From: Sphaerochaeta sp.
Lineage (GTDB): Bacteria > Spirochaetota > Spirochaetia > Sphaerochaetales > Sphaerochaetaceae
DNA: 44,518 bases
NCBI GenBank assembly: GCA_016342655.1
Contig: JAEINL010000028.1
Coordinates: forward strand, 1 to 44,518
Reading direction: 5' to 3'
Shown: in pieces, positions 26,114 to 35,539 of the stretch
Layout of the letters: every line of letters begins with the position of its first letter
Position numbering within the stretch: the stretch's first letter is position 1
Position numbers and translations under genes: made by a program
Notes under the pieces: generated by a model
The model's database searches: none
The model's input: only the letters and a program-made list of their open reading frames with translations
Told to the model about the DNA's origin: nothing

Positions 26114-26778
26114 CCCTTTCCCCAGATGGTCTGAATGTAGATTGGCGTTTTGGGAGACGGCTCAATCTTGTTTCGTAGCTTGTTGATGTAGACCATGACT
26201 GCATTGTCATCGACTACAGCCTCACCCCAGATCTGCTCGTACAGCGCTTCTTTGGAGAATACCTGGTTGGGATTATCCAGAAACAGTTTCATGAGGATGA
26301 GTTCCTTGGCGGAGAGATAGATTTCTTCGTCGTCCTTGTAGAAGCGCATGGTCTTGTTGTCCAGCGAGAAAGGCCCGACCTTGGTAACTTCGTCCTGGGA
26401 GCTGTGACCCTGTTTGTTTCGTCGAATCAGAGCCTTGATCTTGGCCCCAAGCACCACAGGATTGAAAGGTTTGTAGATGTAGTTGTCTGCCCCGAGGTCA
26501 AGGCCGTAGAGTGCATCGTAGTCCTCGGTCCTTCCGCTGATGATGATTACAGGTGTTGATATCCCTAGGTACCTGATCTGCTTCAGTACCTGAAAGCCAT
26601 CCATCCCAGGAAGGTTGATGTCGAGCAGGACAAGTTGGAAGGGGGAGGTCTTCAGCAACTTGATAGCATCTTCCCCATTGTTTACGGCAATAGGGATGAG
26701 ATTATTGCTGGTGATGACCTTGGACATCAACTTGCGTATTGATGTGTCGTCGTCGACAATAAGTACCTTGTCCTGCAT
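26089..26778 (-). CDS. OmpR-family response regulator
   Basis: A 229-residue regulator. The receiver domain (1-118) has the acidic pocket D9-D10-D11, the phosphorylated D53 in LVLLDINLPGMDG, the Ser in IIISG and the Lys in NYIYKPF. The DNA-binding domain (about 130-227) is an OmpR/PhoB winged helix: LSAKELILMKLFL, SKEALYEQIWG, VYINKLRNKIEPSP and IWGKGYTFS. It is divergent from the hybrid kinase at 26858 and likely its partner. By position it should control citrate uptake and cleavage; the TTAA repeats before tctC suit an OmpR-type dimer. Its own promoter is at 26811-26839. Confidence 0.93.
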   Translation of the reverse strand: MQDKVLIVDDDTSIRKLMSKVITSNNLIPIAVNNGEDAIKLLKTSPFQLVLLDINLPGMDGFQVLKQIRYLGISTPVIIISGRTEDYDALYGLDLGADNYIYKPFNPVVLGAKIKALIRRNKQGHSSQDEVTKVGPFSLDNKTMRFYKDDEEIYLSAKELILMKLFLDNPNQVFSKEALYEQIWGEAVVDDNAVMVYINKLRNKIEPSPKTPIYIQTIWGKGYTFSIAN

Positions 26779-26810
26779 CCCATTATCCCTCTTTTTTCTG
26801 TTTGACCGTA

Positions 26811-26839
26811 AGTATACGTGATATATTCCTAGGTAACAA
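26811..26839 (-). promoter_or_regulatory. Promoter of the response regulator gene
   Basis: On the minus strand -35 TTGTTA (26834-26839) and -10 TATACT (26811-26816) are 17 bases apart, 32 bases before the ATG. No equally good promoter was found for the divergent kinase gene in this 79-base gap. Confidence 0.6.
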
Positions 26840-26857
26840 TATTTTTAGGAGAAAACC

Positions 26858-29119
26858 TTGGCCCTGCCTTTCAATGATACCATACGAAAAGATGTGCGAA
26901 CGTGGCTGCCTTTGATGCTGGTAGCGCTTTGTATCGTCCTTGCCATCATTATCTTGTTTGTCGATATCTTTAAGCACAATGCAACGGTCATGTTTGAGAA
27001 CAGCAAGGCCAAGCAGATGACCATTGTGAAGAACATAGCAGAAGCCATGGGAGGAGAGATAAACCAGACAGAACAAGGGTTATTTTTCTTTGCTGATTCA
27101 AATGATTTTGCACAGGCCTTTTCCTCCTTTACTGAAGAGGGTATTGCGTGGCCCTTGGACAAGCTGGTACTCTCCTACAGCATTTACAATGCCCAGATAA
27201 TTGAAAATATGGTCATCCACGAAGATTCGTTCCATAATCCCATATGGAGCTTGAAGAATAAGGACTACCACTTCTTAAGTCCTGTCAGTGAGGACTCCTA
27301 TGCAAAAATTGAGCTCTGGCTGGGAGGAGCGGACTTGCATGAGAGCTATCTCTCCATAACCGTCAAGAACAAAAAGGGCATCTCGATTACTGCCTTGTTG
27401 GATTTGAACTTGATGTATGAGCGGATGATTGCACCTGTCAAGTTGGGCGAGAAGGGGTATGCCCTGGTGAAGAATAGTGATGGGGTCATCATCATGTACC
27501 ATATCAGAGAGCAGATAGGAATCAATGCTGCCACTGAGCGTCAGGCCCTGTATCCTGACATAGAGCTGGAACTGGAAAGTCTTCAGAAGATGATAGAGCA
27601 CCAGAAGGAGGGGAAAGAGGGGATAGAGGTCTACCAGTCCTACTGGTGGGGTGACGAGCAACTCAAGAAGATTACCAAAATTGCAGCGTACGCACCTATC
27701 CACATCGATAATGGGTTTTTTATAGTCAGCGCTGTCATCGACTACAACGAGATCAAGGCGCAGGCCACAGGGGGTATGACAAAAGCGATTATTCTTACCT
27801 TGCTGATCTGCCTCACCCTCTTTAGCGTACTGGTCCTGCTCATCTCCGCATACCTCGAAAAGAATGAGATGAAGAGGCGAAATACCTACCTGAACCAGCT
27901 TAACAAGACGCTGCTCACCCTCCATGAGAATGAGAAGCTGATCTTTCACCAGCAGCGGCTACAGAACATAGGGACGATGACCAGTGGCATTTCCCATGAG
28001 TTCAATAACCTGCTCACCCCCATCATGGGATACTCAGCCCTTATGGTGGAAACCATGGACTCATCCAATCCCTACTATGATGATGCCAAGGAAATTTTGC
28101 TTGCTTCGGAGAAGGCAAAAGCCATAATCCAACAAATCCTTGCCCTGGGGAGCCGTACGACCGAAACGGTTTTTGACTATATTAATGCACAGACCCTGAT
28201 CAGGAATGCCGAAAAGATGCTGACAGGCATACTCTCCCCTAATTGCAAGCTTGAAGTGAGGATCTTAGATAAACACAGTGGCTTCTATTGCAATGAGACC
28301 CAGTTGGGCCAGGTCATTCTCAACCTTGTGCTGAATGCAATGGCGGCGATAGGGGGGAAGCAGGGAACCATTGAGCTGGTGTATAGGAGAGTGACCAAAG
28401 AGGAGCTTGGGGAGAGCTTCTCCCAGAGTAACTGGGAAGAACTCGATCCTCAGTTCGAGCTTTTCGGGCAAATTTCCATCACCGATGACGGGGAGGGAAT
28501 GGGGAAAGAGGTGGTTGATACAATATTTGAGCCCTTCTTTACCACAAAAGGAGAGGTCGGTGGGACAGGTTTGGGCCTCTCCATAGTACAAAATATAGTA
28601 GCATCCCATAGGGGAGTTGTGACGGTCACCTCAAGGCCTGGCATCGGTTCCAGCTTTACCATAACCTTGCCGTTGGCTGAAGACCTCAAGCTTGAGACCG
28701 GTTCAGTGCAAATGACACCCTCCTGGCCTCTGTCTGGTATGGAGGGGTTTTCTCTCCTGTTGGTGGACGACAACCTTTCTGTGCTGAAGGTCCTGCAGAA
28801 GAGTCTGAGCCGTCAGGGCATTGAGGTCTTTGCAACGGTAGACCCGTTTGAGGCCTTGGCCCTGCTCAAGGAGAAACATTTTTCCATTCTTATCACTGAT
28901 GACTACATGAAAGGTATGCATGGTTTGGATTTAGCCATGAAGGCAAAGCTGATTAACCCGCAGATGTATGTAATTCTCCTGACCGGGTTGCTTCGTAGGG
29001 AGATTGTAGAGGCGGTACAGGCAACCATCATTGATGAGTATCTGCTCAAACCTGTCTCCTCCTTTGAGTTGTTCTCTTCAATCAGAAAAGCAGAACCCTC
29101 AAATCTTAACAAACATTAA
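26858..29119 (+). CDS. Membrane-bound hybrid sensor histidine kinase
   Basis: A 753-residue kinase. A first membrane helix is at about residues 16-37 and a second at about 305-330, enclosing a periplasmic ligand-binding region of about 265 residues with Cache-like features (LSLTVKN-type strands, GYALVKNSDGVIIM). Then comes the phospho-acceptor H380 in ISHEFNNLLTPIMGY, an ATPase domain with the N-box LNLVLNAM, G1 TDDGEGMG and G2 GGTGLGLSI, and a C-terminal receiver with D681 in LITDDYM and KPVSS. The start is a TTG with AGGAG four bases before it; no better ATG was found. It probably senses citrate or a related acid outside the cytoplasm and signals to the divergent OmpR-type regulator; the ligand is inferred from neighbours. 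Confidence 0.9.
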   Translation: MALPFNDTIRKDVRTWLPLMLVALCIVLAIIILFVDIFKHNATVMFENSKAKQMTIVKNIAEAMGGEINQTEQGLFFFADSNDFAQAFSSFTEEGIAWPLDKLVLSYSIYNAQIIENMVIHEDSFHNPIWSLKNKDYHFLSPVSEDSYAKIELWLGGADLHESYLSITVKNKKGISITALLDLNLMYERMIAPVKLGEKGYALVKNSDGVIIMYHIREQIGINAATERQALYPDIELELESLQKMIEHQKEGKEGIEVYQSYWWGDEQLKKITKIAAYAPIHIDNGFFIVSAVIDYNEIKAQATGGMTKAIILTLLICLTLFSVLVLLISAYLEKNEMKRRNTYLNQLNKTLLTLHENEKLIFHQQRLQNIGTMTSGISHEFNNLLTPIMGYSALMVETMDSSNPYYDDAKEILLASEKAKAIIQQILALGSRTTETVFDYINAQTLIRNAEKMLTGILSPNCKLEVRILDKHSGFYCNETQLGQVILNLVLNAMAAIGGKQGTIELVYRRVTKEELGESFSQSNWEELDPQFELFGQISITDDGEGMGKEVVDTIFEPFFTTKGEVGGTGLGLSIVQNIVASHRGVVTVTSRPGIGSSFTITLPLAEDLKLETGSVQMTPSWPLSGMEGFSLLLVDDNLSVLKVLQKSLSRQGIEVFATVDPFEALALLKEKHFSILITDDYMKGMHGLDLAMKAKLINPQMYVILLTGLLRREIVEAVQATIIDEYLLKPVSSFELFSSIRKAEPSNLNKH

Positions 29120-29142
29120 GAACTCGTTAATCACCTCTTAAG
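29106..29142 (+). promoter_or_regulatory. Four TTAA half-sites at 10-11 bp spacing before tctC
   Basis: TTAA occurs at 29106, 29116, 29127 and 29138, i.e. 10, 11 and 11 bases apart, all on one face of the helix. OmpR/PhoB-type regulators bind tandem direct repeats with 11-bp spacing that replace the -35 box. A -10 box TATACT at 29153-29158 lies 10 bases after the last repeat, as in PhoB-type promoters. The first repeat overlaps the end of the kinase gene. Confidence 0.6.
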
Positions 29143-29166
29143 AATTGACGCCTATACTGAATATAG

Positions 29167-29185
29167 GGCGACAGTTATAGTCGCT
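29167..29185 (+). promoter_or_regulatory. Small inverted repeat in the tctC leader
   Basis: GCGAC and GTCGC enclose a 7-base spacer just after the predicted transcription start and before the GAGGAGG ribosome binding site of tctC. It may stabilise the 5' end of the long cit message; nothing more can be said. Confidence 0.3.
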
Positions 29186-29208
29186 ACTGTATTTCGAGGA
29201 GGACAATT

Positions 29209-30213
29209 ATGAAAAAATGTAGTATTATTCTGCTGTGTCTCGTCATGGCAGTCCCATTTGCCCTGATGGCAAATGGTAGCACCGAATCCGCAACTGGTGA
29301 GAAACAAGTTGAGTATCCAAAAGGGAATTTTGATTTTGTAGCACCATCAGGGGCTGGTGGCGGTTGGGATCTGACGATTCGTACTGTTGCAAAGACTCTT
29401 GCCGACACCAAGTTGGTTGGTGTCTCCACGCCTGTGCGTAACGCTCCTGGTGCTGGTGGCGCTGTACATCTTGGGACGCTTCAGACCAAGAAGGGTGATA
29501 CGAAGACCATTACCGTATACTCTCCCCCCATCATTTTCTTCAATCTGAACGGAACTTCCAAATATGGTTTCCGCGACACAACCCCTCTGGCACGTCTTAT
29601 CGCTGACTATGCAGCATTCGTGGTAAAGGCCGACTCCCCCTACAAGAGCATCATGGATGTCATGAATGCCCTGAAGAAGGATCCCAAGTCAGTGAAGATT
29701 GGTGGTACTTCTGCAGCTGGTTCCATGGACCATGTGCAGTTTCTTATCATTGCCCGTGCTGCTGGCGTAAAGAACCTCAACAAAATCGATTACATCGCCT
29801 TTGACAGTGATGGTGCAACCCAGGTTATGGGTGGTCATATCGACCTGTTCTCAACCAGTCTTGCCGATGTTATGGGTCTGGTTACCAGTGGTGACCTTCG
29901 TGTACTTGCCCAGACTGCAGACCGCAGAATTGGAACCGGCGCTGCTGCCGAGATTCCGACTTGTATCGAATCAGGCATCAATGAGACTTTCCAGAACTGG
30001 CGTGGACTGTTCGGTGCTCCCGAAATGCCCGAATACGCAGTTGCCTACTGGGAGAAGACCCTCTCCGAAATGGTGAAGACTCCTGAATGGAAGGCCGCCC
30101 TTACCAAATATGGCTGGGACAACGTCTATCAGAACGGACCTGAATTCGAGAAATTCCTCGTAAAGACTGAAGCCGATTACCAGGTAATCCTGAAAGAGAT
30201 CGGAATAATCTAG
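29209..30213 (+). CDS. tctC: Tripartite tricarboxylate transporter substrate-binding protein
   Basis: A 334-residue periplasmic binding protein of the TctC family. A signal peptide (about residues 1-21, ending in FALMANG) precedes the mature part. The fold is recognised from FDFVAPSGAGGGWDLTIRTVAK, VRNAPGAGGAVHLG, and KIGGTSAAGSMDHV with the ending ADYQVILKEIGII. It captures a tricarboxylate, presumably citrate given the lyase genes behind it, and hands it to TctA/TctB. GAGGAGG precedes the ATG. It is the first gene of an eight-gene plus-strand unit. Confidence 0.93.
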   Translation: MKKCSIILLCLVMAVPFALMANGSTESATGEKQVEYPKGNFDFVAPSGAGGGWDLTIRTVAKTLADTKLVGVSTPVRNAPGAGGAVHLGTLQTKKGDTKTITVYSPPIIFFNLNGTSKYGFRDTTPLARLIADYAAFVVKADSPYKSIMDVMNALKKDPKSVKIGGTSAAGSMDHVQFLIIARAAGVKNLNKIDYIAFDSDGATQVMGGHIDLFSTSLADVMGLVTSGDLRVLAQTADRRIGTGAAAEIPTCIESGINETFQNWRGLFGAPEMPEYAVAYWEKTLSEMVKTPEWKAALTKYGWDNVYQNGPEFEKFLVKTEADYQVILKEIGII

Positions 30214-30274
30214 ACCGGCTTGTATCATGCCCTGGCCGTATGTGGCCGGGGCATATTTCCCTTTGGAGGAACTT

Positions 30275-30745
30275 ATGAATGTTTCAATGATCATGTCAGT
30301 CGTAGTGACTATGATTGGCTTTGTGTATACCCTTTCTACCTTCCTCTTACCGCAGGCAAGGATAGGTGTACCGTACGAACCCAAGATATTCCCAGCAATT
30401 CTTGGCATCAGCCTCCTTATATTGGGGACTGTCCTGGTAGTGCAGGAGATTCGCCTGCTAGCTAAGGCGAAGGGCCCTGTGACCAAAGCCTCCTTCATTG
30501 GCGAGGAACAGAAGAACATCCTGTTTACCCTGTTGAACGGTTTGCTCTATGCCCTCCTGTTTGATCGGATCGGCTATATATTTGCCACGTTTATCTTTTT
30601 GAATATCCAGCTATTCATCTTTAGAGGGAAAAAAACCTGGAAGAGTACTCTCTTGATCTCCCTAATCTTCTCAGTTGTCGCATTCATCCTCTTTAACACC
30701 TTGATGGGTGTGTATCTCCCAAAGTCACCACTAGGGTTTATGTAA
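30275..30745 (+). CDS. tctB: Tripartite tricarboxylate transporter small membrane subunit
   Basis: A 156-residue membrane protein with four predicted helices (starting MIMSVVVTMIGFVY, then a pair around residues 30-50, and two near the C-terminus), the usual TctB plan. The frame is open from 30227, but the ATG at 30275 has GGAGG six bases upstream. It lies between tctC and tctA, as in other transporters of this class. Confidence 0.88.
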   Translation: MNVSMIMSVVVTMIGFVYTLSTFLLPQARIGVPYEPKIFPAILGISLLILGTVLVVQEIRLLAKAKGPVTKASFIGEEQKNILFTLLNGLLYALLFDRIGYIFATFIFLNIQLFIFRGKKTWKSTLLISLIFSVVAFILFNTLMGVYLPKSPLGFM

Positions 30746-30755
30746 GGAATACAGT

Positions 30756-32264
30756 ATGAACAGTTTTCAATTATTACTACAAGGCTTTGGGGTTGCTATG
30801 CAACCTATGAATATCCTTTTCGTTACCATCGGTGGTGTGCTTGGTACTATAGTAGGTATGCTTCCGGGTTTGGGCCCAGCTACCGGTGTGGCAATTCTTC
30901 TGCCTCTGACCTTCTCCCTAGGTCCCATCGGAGCTCTGATCATGATGTGTGGTGTCTATTATGGTGCCATGTACGGCGGATCGCGTGCTTCGATCCTTAT
31001 CAATACCCCAGGCGACGGTGCTGCCATAGCAGCGACCTTCGACGGCTATCCCCTGAGTTTGCAGGGAAAGGCAGAATCTGCCTTGGCAATATCTGCCATT
31101 GCATCTTTCATCGGCGGTTCCATTGCAACGGTCTTCATTGCCTTGCTCGCCTTGCCTGTTGCCCGTTTCGCCATCAGGTTCGGGTCGGCGGAGTACTTCC
31201 TGCTCTATGTGTTTGCCCTGAGTGCCACAGCCTCCATGTCGGATGGGAAAAGGCTCAAGGGCTTCCTCTCGATGATCATAGGTCTGATGGTCTCCACCGT
31301 GGGCATCGACCCCCAGTCAGGGGTCAACCGCTTCAGTTTTGGTATCCTTGAGCTCCAGGGAGGCATCGACTTTCTCATCGTCATCATAGCAGTGTTTGCT
31401 TTTGGTGAAGTGCTGAAGAGCTTCAGAAACATCACAGACGGAACCAAGAAGATCCAGACAAAGTTTGGAAAAATCTGGATAACCAAGGAAGAGTGGAAAC
31501 TCTCCATCTGGCCTATCCTGCGAAGTACTCCCTTGGGCTTCTTCGTAGGGGTTCTTCCCGGTGCCGGTGCTACCATCGCCTCCTTGATGGCGTATAGCAA
31601 TGAGAAGAGGTTTTCCAAGCATCCAGAGAAGTTTGGTCATGGTGCCATTGAGGGTGTTGCAGCTCCTGAGGCTGCAAATAATGCGGCTTCAGTCGGGGCC
31701 TTGATCCCCATGCTGGCCCTGGGTGTTCCCGGTTCCGGAACAACAGCTGTCATGATGGGCGCCATGCTGATGCTCGGGTTGCAACCCGGTCCTGCCCTGT
31801 TCCAGCAACAGAGCAACATAGTCTGGGCGATCATAGCAAGCATGTTTATCGGAAACATCATCCTCGCCGTCATCAATATCCCTCTCGCAGGGGTACTGGT
31901 ACGGATATTGGCAGTACCTCCAAGAGTGTTGTACCCCATCGTATTGGGACTCACCTTTGTAGGGACCTATGCCATCGCATCGTCAGTTGCAAGTTTTTAT
32001 CTCTTGTTGGTATTTGGTATCTTTGGCTATTTCATGTCAAAGGCCAAGTTCCCAATGAGCCCCTTCGTATTGGCGGTTATTGTGGGAACCAGCATGGAGC
32101 AGTATTTCCGGCGGGCATATAAGATTTCCAATGGTAGCCTGAAGATTTTCGTAAGTTCTCCCATTTGCATCATCCTGCTCATCCTGATTTTGGGGTCAAT
32201 ATTCCTGCCCATTATCCAGAAAAATTTCAAAAAATGGAAGATGCAAAGACAGGCTCAGGTTTAG
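30756..32264 (+). CDS. tctA: Tripartite tricarboxylate transporter large membrane subunit
   Basis: A 502-residue integral membrane protein with about a dozen helices. The TctA signature GTIVGMLPGLGPATGVAILLP is at about residues 30-50, and its internal repeat GVLPGAGATIASLMAYSNEK is at about 263-282. With TctB it forms the ion-driven import channel. AAGGAA precedes the ATG by 7 bases. Together with TctC it gives the cell a citrate importer that needs no ATP. Confidence 0.95.
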   Translation: MNSFQLLLQGFGVAMQPMNILFVTIGGVLGTIVGMLPGLGPATGVAILLPLTFSLGPIGALIMMCGVYYGAMYGGSRASILINTPGDGAAIAATFDGYPLSLQGKAESALAISAIASFIGGSIATVFIALLALPVARFAIRFGSAEYFLLYVFALSATASMSDGKRLKGFLSMIIGLMVSTVGIDPQSGVNRFSFGILELQGGIDFLIVIIAVFAFGEVLKSFRNITDGTKKIQTKFGKIWITKEEWKLSIWPILRSTPLGFFVGVLPGAGATIASLMAYSNEKRFSKHPEKFGHGAIEGVAAPEAANNAASVGALIPMLALGVPGSGTTAVMMGAMLMLGLQPGPALFQQQSNIVWAIIASMFIGNIILAVINIPLAGVLVRILAVPPRVLYPIVLGLTFVGTYAIASSVASFYLLLVFGIFGYFMSKAKFPMSPFVLAVIVGTSMEQYFRRAYKISNGSLKIFVSSPICIILLILILGSIFLPIIQKNFKKWKMQRQAQV

Positions 32265-32282
32265 ACACAGGAGGTGTTTCTC

Positions 32283-32573
32283 ATGGAGATAGTGACTACA
32301 GGCTTGGCAGGAACCATGGAATCGAGCGATATCATGGTTACGGTAAGTAAGCCATCAGGTGAGGGGATCACCATTGCTCTGACCAGTTCTGTATCAAAGC
32401 AATTCGGTAAGCAGATCAGGGGCGTTATCCGTGAGTGTGCCCAGAAGCTTGGGGTGATGGCGGCTGATATCAGTGCTGTCGATCAGGGGGCCCTTGACTG
32501 TGTCATCAAGGCTAGGGTCAAGACAGCCATCTATCGTGCCTGCCTTAGCACTGATTACCGGTGGGAGGTGTAG
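32283..32573 (+). CDS. citD: Citrate lyase acyl carrier protein (gamma subunit)
   Basis: A 96-residue carrier protein. Ser14 in GTMESSDIMVTV is the site that receives the 2'-(5''-phosphoribosyl)-3'-dephospho-CoA arm. DQGALDCVIKARVKTA matches the conserved second half. A GTG at 32274 is in frame, but the ATG at 32283 with AGGAGG eight bases upstream gives Ser14 its usual position. It is followed without gap by citE. Confidence 0.93.
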   Translation: MEIVTTGLAGTMESSDIMVTVSKPSGEGITIALTSSVSKQFGKQIRGVIRECAQKLGVMAADISAVDQGALDCVIKARVKTAIYRACLSTDYRWEV

Positions 32574-32574
32574 C

Positions 32575-33456
32575 ATGCAGGAGAAACTCAGAAGGACGAT
32601 GATGTTTGTTCCGGGGAATAACCCTGGGATGATCAAGGATGCGTATATCTATAACTGTGACTGCATCATGTTTGACCTTGAGGATAGCGTATCCTATGCC
32701 CAGAAGGATGCTGCACGGAGTCTGGTCTTCCACGCCCTCACCACCATTGACTATGGGGATAAGGAACTTGTTGTCAGGGTCAATGCACTGAACACCTCAA
32801 TAGGCATTGATGACCTTGAGGCGATGGTCAGAGCACGTATTGATGTAATCAGGCTTCCAAAGACGGAGACTGCCCAGGATATTGTCTTTTGTGAAGAGCA
32901 GATCGAGAGGATCGAGAAGACCATTGGAATGCCTGTAGGCACTACCAAGATGATGGCTGCCATCGAGAGTGCAGAGGGGGTGCTCAATGCCCCTGCCATT
33001 GCAAAGGCAAGCAAGCGCCTCATCGGCATAGCTTTGGGGGCTGAGGATTATGTGACTGACCTGAAGACAAGCCGTTCCCCTGAGGGAATCGAGCTGTTGT
33101 TTGCCAGGAGCATGATCTTACAGGCTGCCCGCTCTGCAGGCATCTCCGCCCTTGATACGGTGTTTTCCGATGTCAACGATGAAGAGGGGCTGATTGTAGA
33201 AACGAAGCATATCAAGCAGCTTGGTTTTGATGGCAAGTCTGTGATCAATCCCAGGCAGATTCAGCCGATCATTGATATATTCACCCCTACACCCAAGGAA
33301 ATCCAGAAGGCGAAGGCTGTAATGGAAGCCATAGCAGAGGCTAACAGACGGGGTTCTGGGGTTATCTCACTCAATGGGAAGATGATTGACCGTCCTATTG
33401 TGCTTCGGGCCGAGCGTGTGATCAGTCTGGCAAAAGCTGCCAAAATCATAATCTAG
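32575..33456 (+). CDS. citE: Citrate lyase beta subunit (citryl-ACP lyase)
   Basis: A 293-residue barrel enzyme that splits citryl-ACP to oxaloacetate and acetyl-ACP. Motifs are RTMMFVPGNNPGM at the start, FDLEDSV with the metal-binding Glu-Asp, VVRVNALNT, and IALGAEDYVTDL. The ATG at 32575 starts one base after the citD stop, with GGAGG in the end of citD. The open frame extends upstream inside citD but those codons are not family sequence. Confidence 0.95.
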   Translation: MQEKLRRTMMFVPGNNPGMIKDAYIYNCDCIMFDLEDSVSYAQKDAARSLVFHALTTIDYGDKELVVRVNALNTSIGIDDLEAMVRARIDVIRLPKTETAQDIVFCEEQIERIEKTIGMPVGTTKMMAAIESAEGVLNAPAIAKASKRLIGIALGAEDYVTDLKTSRSPEGIELLFARSMILQAARSAGISALDTVFSDVNDEEGLIVETKHIKQLGFDGKSVINPRQIQPIIDIFTPTPKEIQKAKAVMEAIAEANRRGSGVISLNGKMIDRPIVLRAERVISLAKAAKIII

Positions 33457-33466
33457 GAGATGTGTG

Positions 33467-35020
33467 ATGTCAAACTTTGACCTTACTACGATTGCCCATA
33501 TGGATGAGTTGAAGACTCAGACCCCTTTTGATACCCAGCATGTCCATAAGGAACTGAAGACCTGCCAGGAACGTGAACTCAGCGACAATAAGATAGTGCC
33601 GACGCTGAAGGATGCTATCATGTTATGTGGGCTCAAGGATGGGATGACAATCTCGTTTCATCACCACTTCCGCAATGGGGACTTTGTTATCAACAAGGTG
33701 ATGAATGTTATAGCAGAGATGGGAATCAAGGGCTTGGTCCTTGCCCCGAGTTCTCTGATAGATATCCATAAGCCCCTGATCGAGCACATAAAGAATGGTG
33801 TGGTTCATAGGATTGAGACCAGCGGTCTTAGAGGGGAGCTTGCAGAGGCAATCTCCCGTGGTCTTATGGAGGTTCCGGTTGTTTTTCGCTCCCATGGAGG
33901 GCGTGCTGCCGTAATTGAGACAGGGCAGCTTCCCATCGATATTGCCTTTATCGGAGCTCCCTCTTGCGATCCCTTGGGCAATGCAAACGGGTACTCCCGT
34001 GACAACGACAAGGGAATCGTCTGTGGTGCGATGGGGTATGCTAAGCTCGATGCCCAGTATGCCAAGAAGGTAGTCATCCTTACAGACAACATCGTACCCT
34101 TCCCCAATGTTCCGTTTGGTATCTCTGAGTCGGATGTTGACTATATTGTGGAAGTCGATGCCATCGGAGATCCCAGTGGCATCATGAGCGGTGCAACCAG
34201 GTATACAACCAACCCCAAGGATCTGATGATAGCCCAAAAAGTGGCTGAGGTCATTGAGGCCACTGACTTTTTCCGCAATGGGTTTTCCCTACAGATGGGC
34301 TCCGGCGGAGCAAGTCTGGCAACGGTGCGCTTCATGAAAGAGAAGATGCTCAAGAAGAAGATCAAGGCGAGTTTTGCCCTTGGAGGGATTACCGGTCAGA
34401 TTGTACAGCTACATGAGGAAGGCCTCATCAAGAAGATCCTTGATGTCCAGTCCTTTGACCTTGATGCGGCACGTTCTCTGAAGAACAATCGCTTCCACCA
34501 GCAGATTTCCGCTTCCTATTATGCTAGTCCCAACAGCAAGGGTTCGGCAGTAAACCAGTTGGACTTTGTGGTCCTTTCAGCCCTTGAGATAGATGTTGAC
34601 TTCAATGTAAATGTACTGACCGGATCTGATGGGGTGATCAGGGGGGCTATCGGAGGGCACTGTGATACAGCTGCCGGTGCATCGGTTGCAATCATAACGT
34701 GTCCTCTTACCAGGGGACGCATCCCCACTATTGTGAATAGGGTAAATACCATCGTCACCCCGGGCAAGACCATCGACATCGTGGTCACTGACCAAGGTAT
34801 TGCAGTTAATCCTATCCGTGCTGACCTCATCAGGATGATGGAAACTGCTGGAATTGACCTGTGTACGATCGAGGACCTCAGGGACAAGGCTGAGAGGATT
34901 GTAGGAGAGGGAACTCCCATCGCCTACACCGATCGTGTAGTAGGGGTGGTCACTTATCGTGATGGATCTGTCATCGACCTTATCTACCAGGTAAAGGAAG
35001 AACAGGAACTGGAGGATTAA
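33467..35020 (+). CDS. citF: Citrate lyase alpha subunit (citrate CoA-transferase)
   Basis: A 517-residue CoA-transferase that exchanges acetyl for citrate on CitD. Typical segments are MTISFHHHFRNGDFV, FIGAPSCDPLGNANGY, GFSLQMGSGGASLA and IGGHCDTAAGASVAI. TAGGAG before the ATG at 33467 supports this start over the GTG codon just before it. It stands 10 bases after citE in the usual citD-E-F order. Confidence 0.96.
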   Translation: MSNFDLTTIAHMDELKTQTPFDTQHVHKELKTCQERELSDNKIVPTLKDAIMLCGLKDGMTISFHHHFRNGDFVINKVMNVIAEMGIKGLVLAPSSLIDIHKPLIEHIKNGVVHRIETSGLRGELAEAISRGLMEVPVVFRSHGGRAAVIETGQLPIDIAFIGAPSCDPLGNANGYSRDNDKGIVCGAMGYAKLDAQYAKKVVILTDNIVPFPNVPFGISESDVDYIVEVDAIGDPSGIMSGATRYTTNPKDLMIAQKVAEVIEATDFFRNGFSLQMGSGGASLATVRFMKEKMLKKKIKASFALGGITGQIVQLHEEGLIKKILDVQSFDLDAARSLKNNRFHQQISASYYASPNSKGSAVNQLDFVVLSALEIDVDFNVNVLTGSDGVIRGAIGGHCDTAAGASVAIITCPLTRGRIPTIVNRVNTIVTPGKTIDIVVTDQGIAVNPIRADLIRMMETAGIDLCTIEDLRDKAERIVGEGTPIAYTDRVVGVVTYRDGSVIDLIYQVKEEQELED

Positions 35021-35023
35021 TCG

Positions 35024-35533
35024 ATGGCTACACTAGAACAGATTCTCAAGGGGAGAGACGATCGGTTTGCGATGCAGACCTCTCTGATAGAGAGGTATAG
35101 GGCTCCCCTTGTCACCTGCACCATGAATATTCCTGGTCCACACAAGAATAGCGATTTGATACAGGCCTGCTTTGACAAGGCAATGGAAGCCTTCATCCAA
35201 CGTAATCAGGGGGTATTGGAAGAGGTAGCCCGACAGCCAAAGGAAACCGGCCCAGAACGATATTTCATCGTACTGGGCGGAACCAACCTCTACGCCCTCA
35301 AGCGTAGGCTTGCTTTCTTTGAGCAAGTCTTTCCCCTTGGTCGCTGGTTGGATCTCGACCTGAAGGATAGCGATGGGAAGGCCATAACGCGTAAGGATAT
35401 CGCACTAGAGCAACGCCGGTGCCTGCTGTGCCACAGGCCTGCCAAGGAGTGTGCACGCAGTGAAAGGCATAGCCTTGAGGAATTGTTGGCACTGACTGAG
35501 AAAGAGATGTTGCTTTTTCTCAAGAAAATGTGA
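35024..35533 (+). CDS. citX: Holo-citrate lyase synthase (prosthetic group transferase)
   Basis: A 169-residue CitX, which attaches the phosphoribosyl-dephospho-CoA arm to CitD. Conserved parts are RDDRFAMQTSLIERY at the start, LVTCTMNIPGPHKNS, and the cysteine-rich RRCLLCHRPAKECARSERHS. GGAGG eight bases before the ATG lies in the end of citF. Confidence 0.92.
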   Translation: MATLEQILKGRDDRFAMQTSLIERYRAPLVTCTMNIPGPHKNSDLIQACFDKAMEAFIQRNQGVLEEVARQPKETGPERYFIVLGGTNLYALKRRLAFFEQVFPLGRWLDLDLKDSDGKAITRKDIALEQRRCLLCHRPAKECARSERHSLEELLALTEKEMLLFLKKM

Positions 35534-35539
35534 GTCGAC

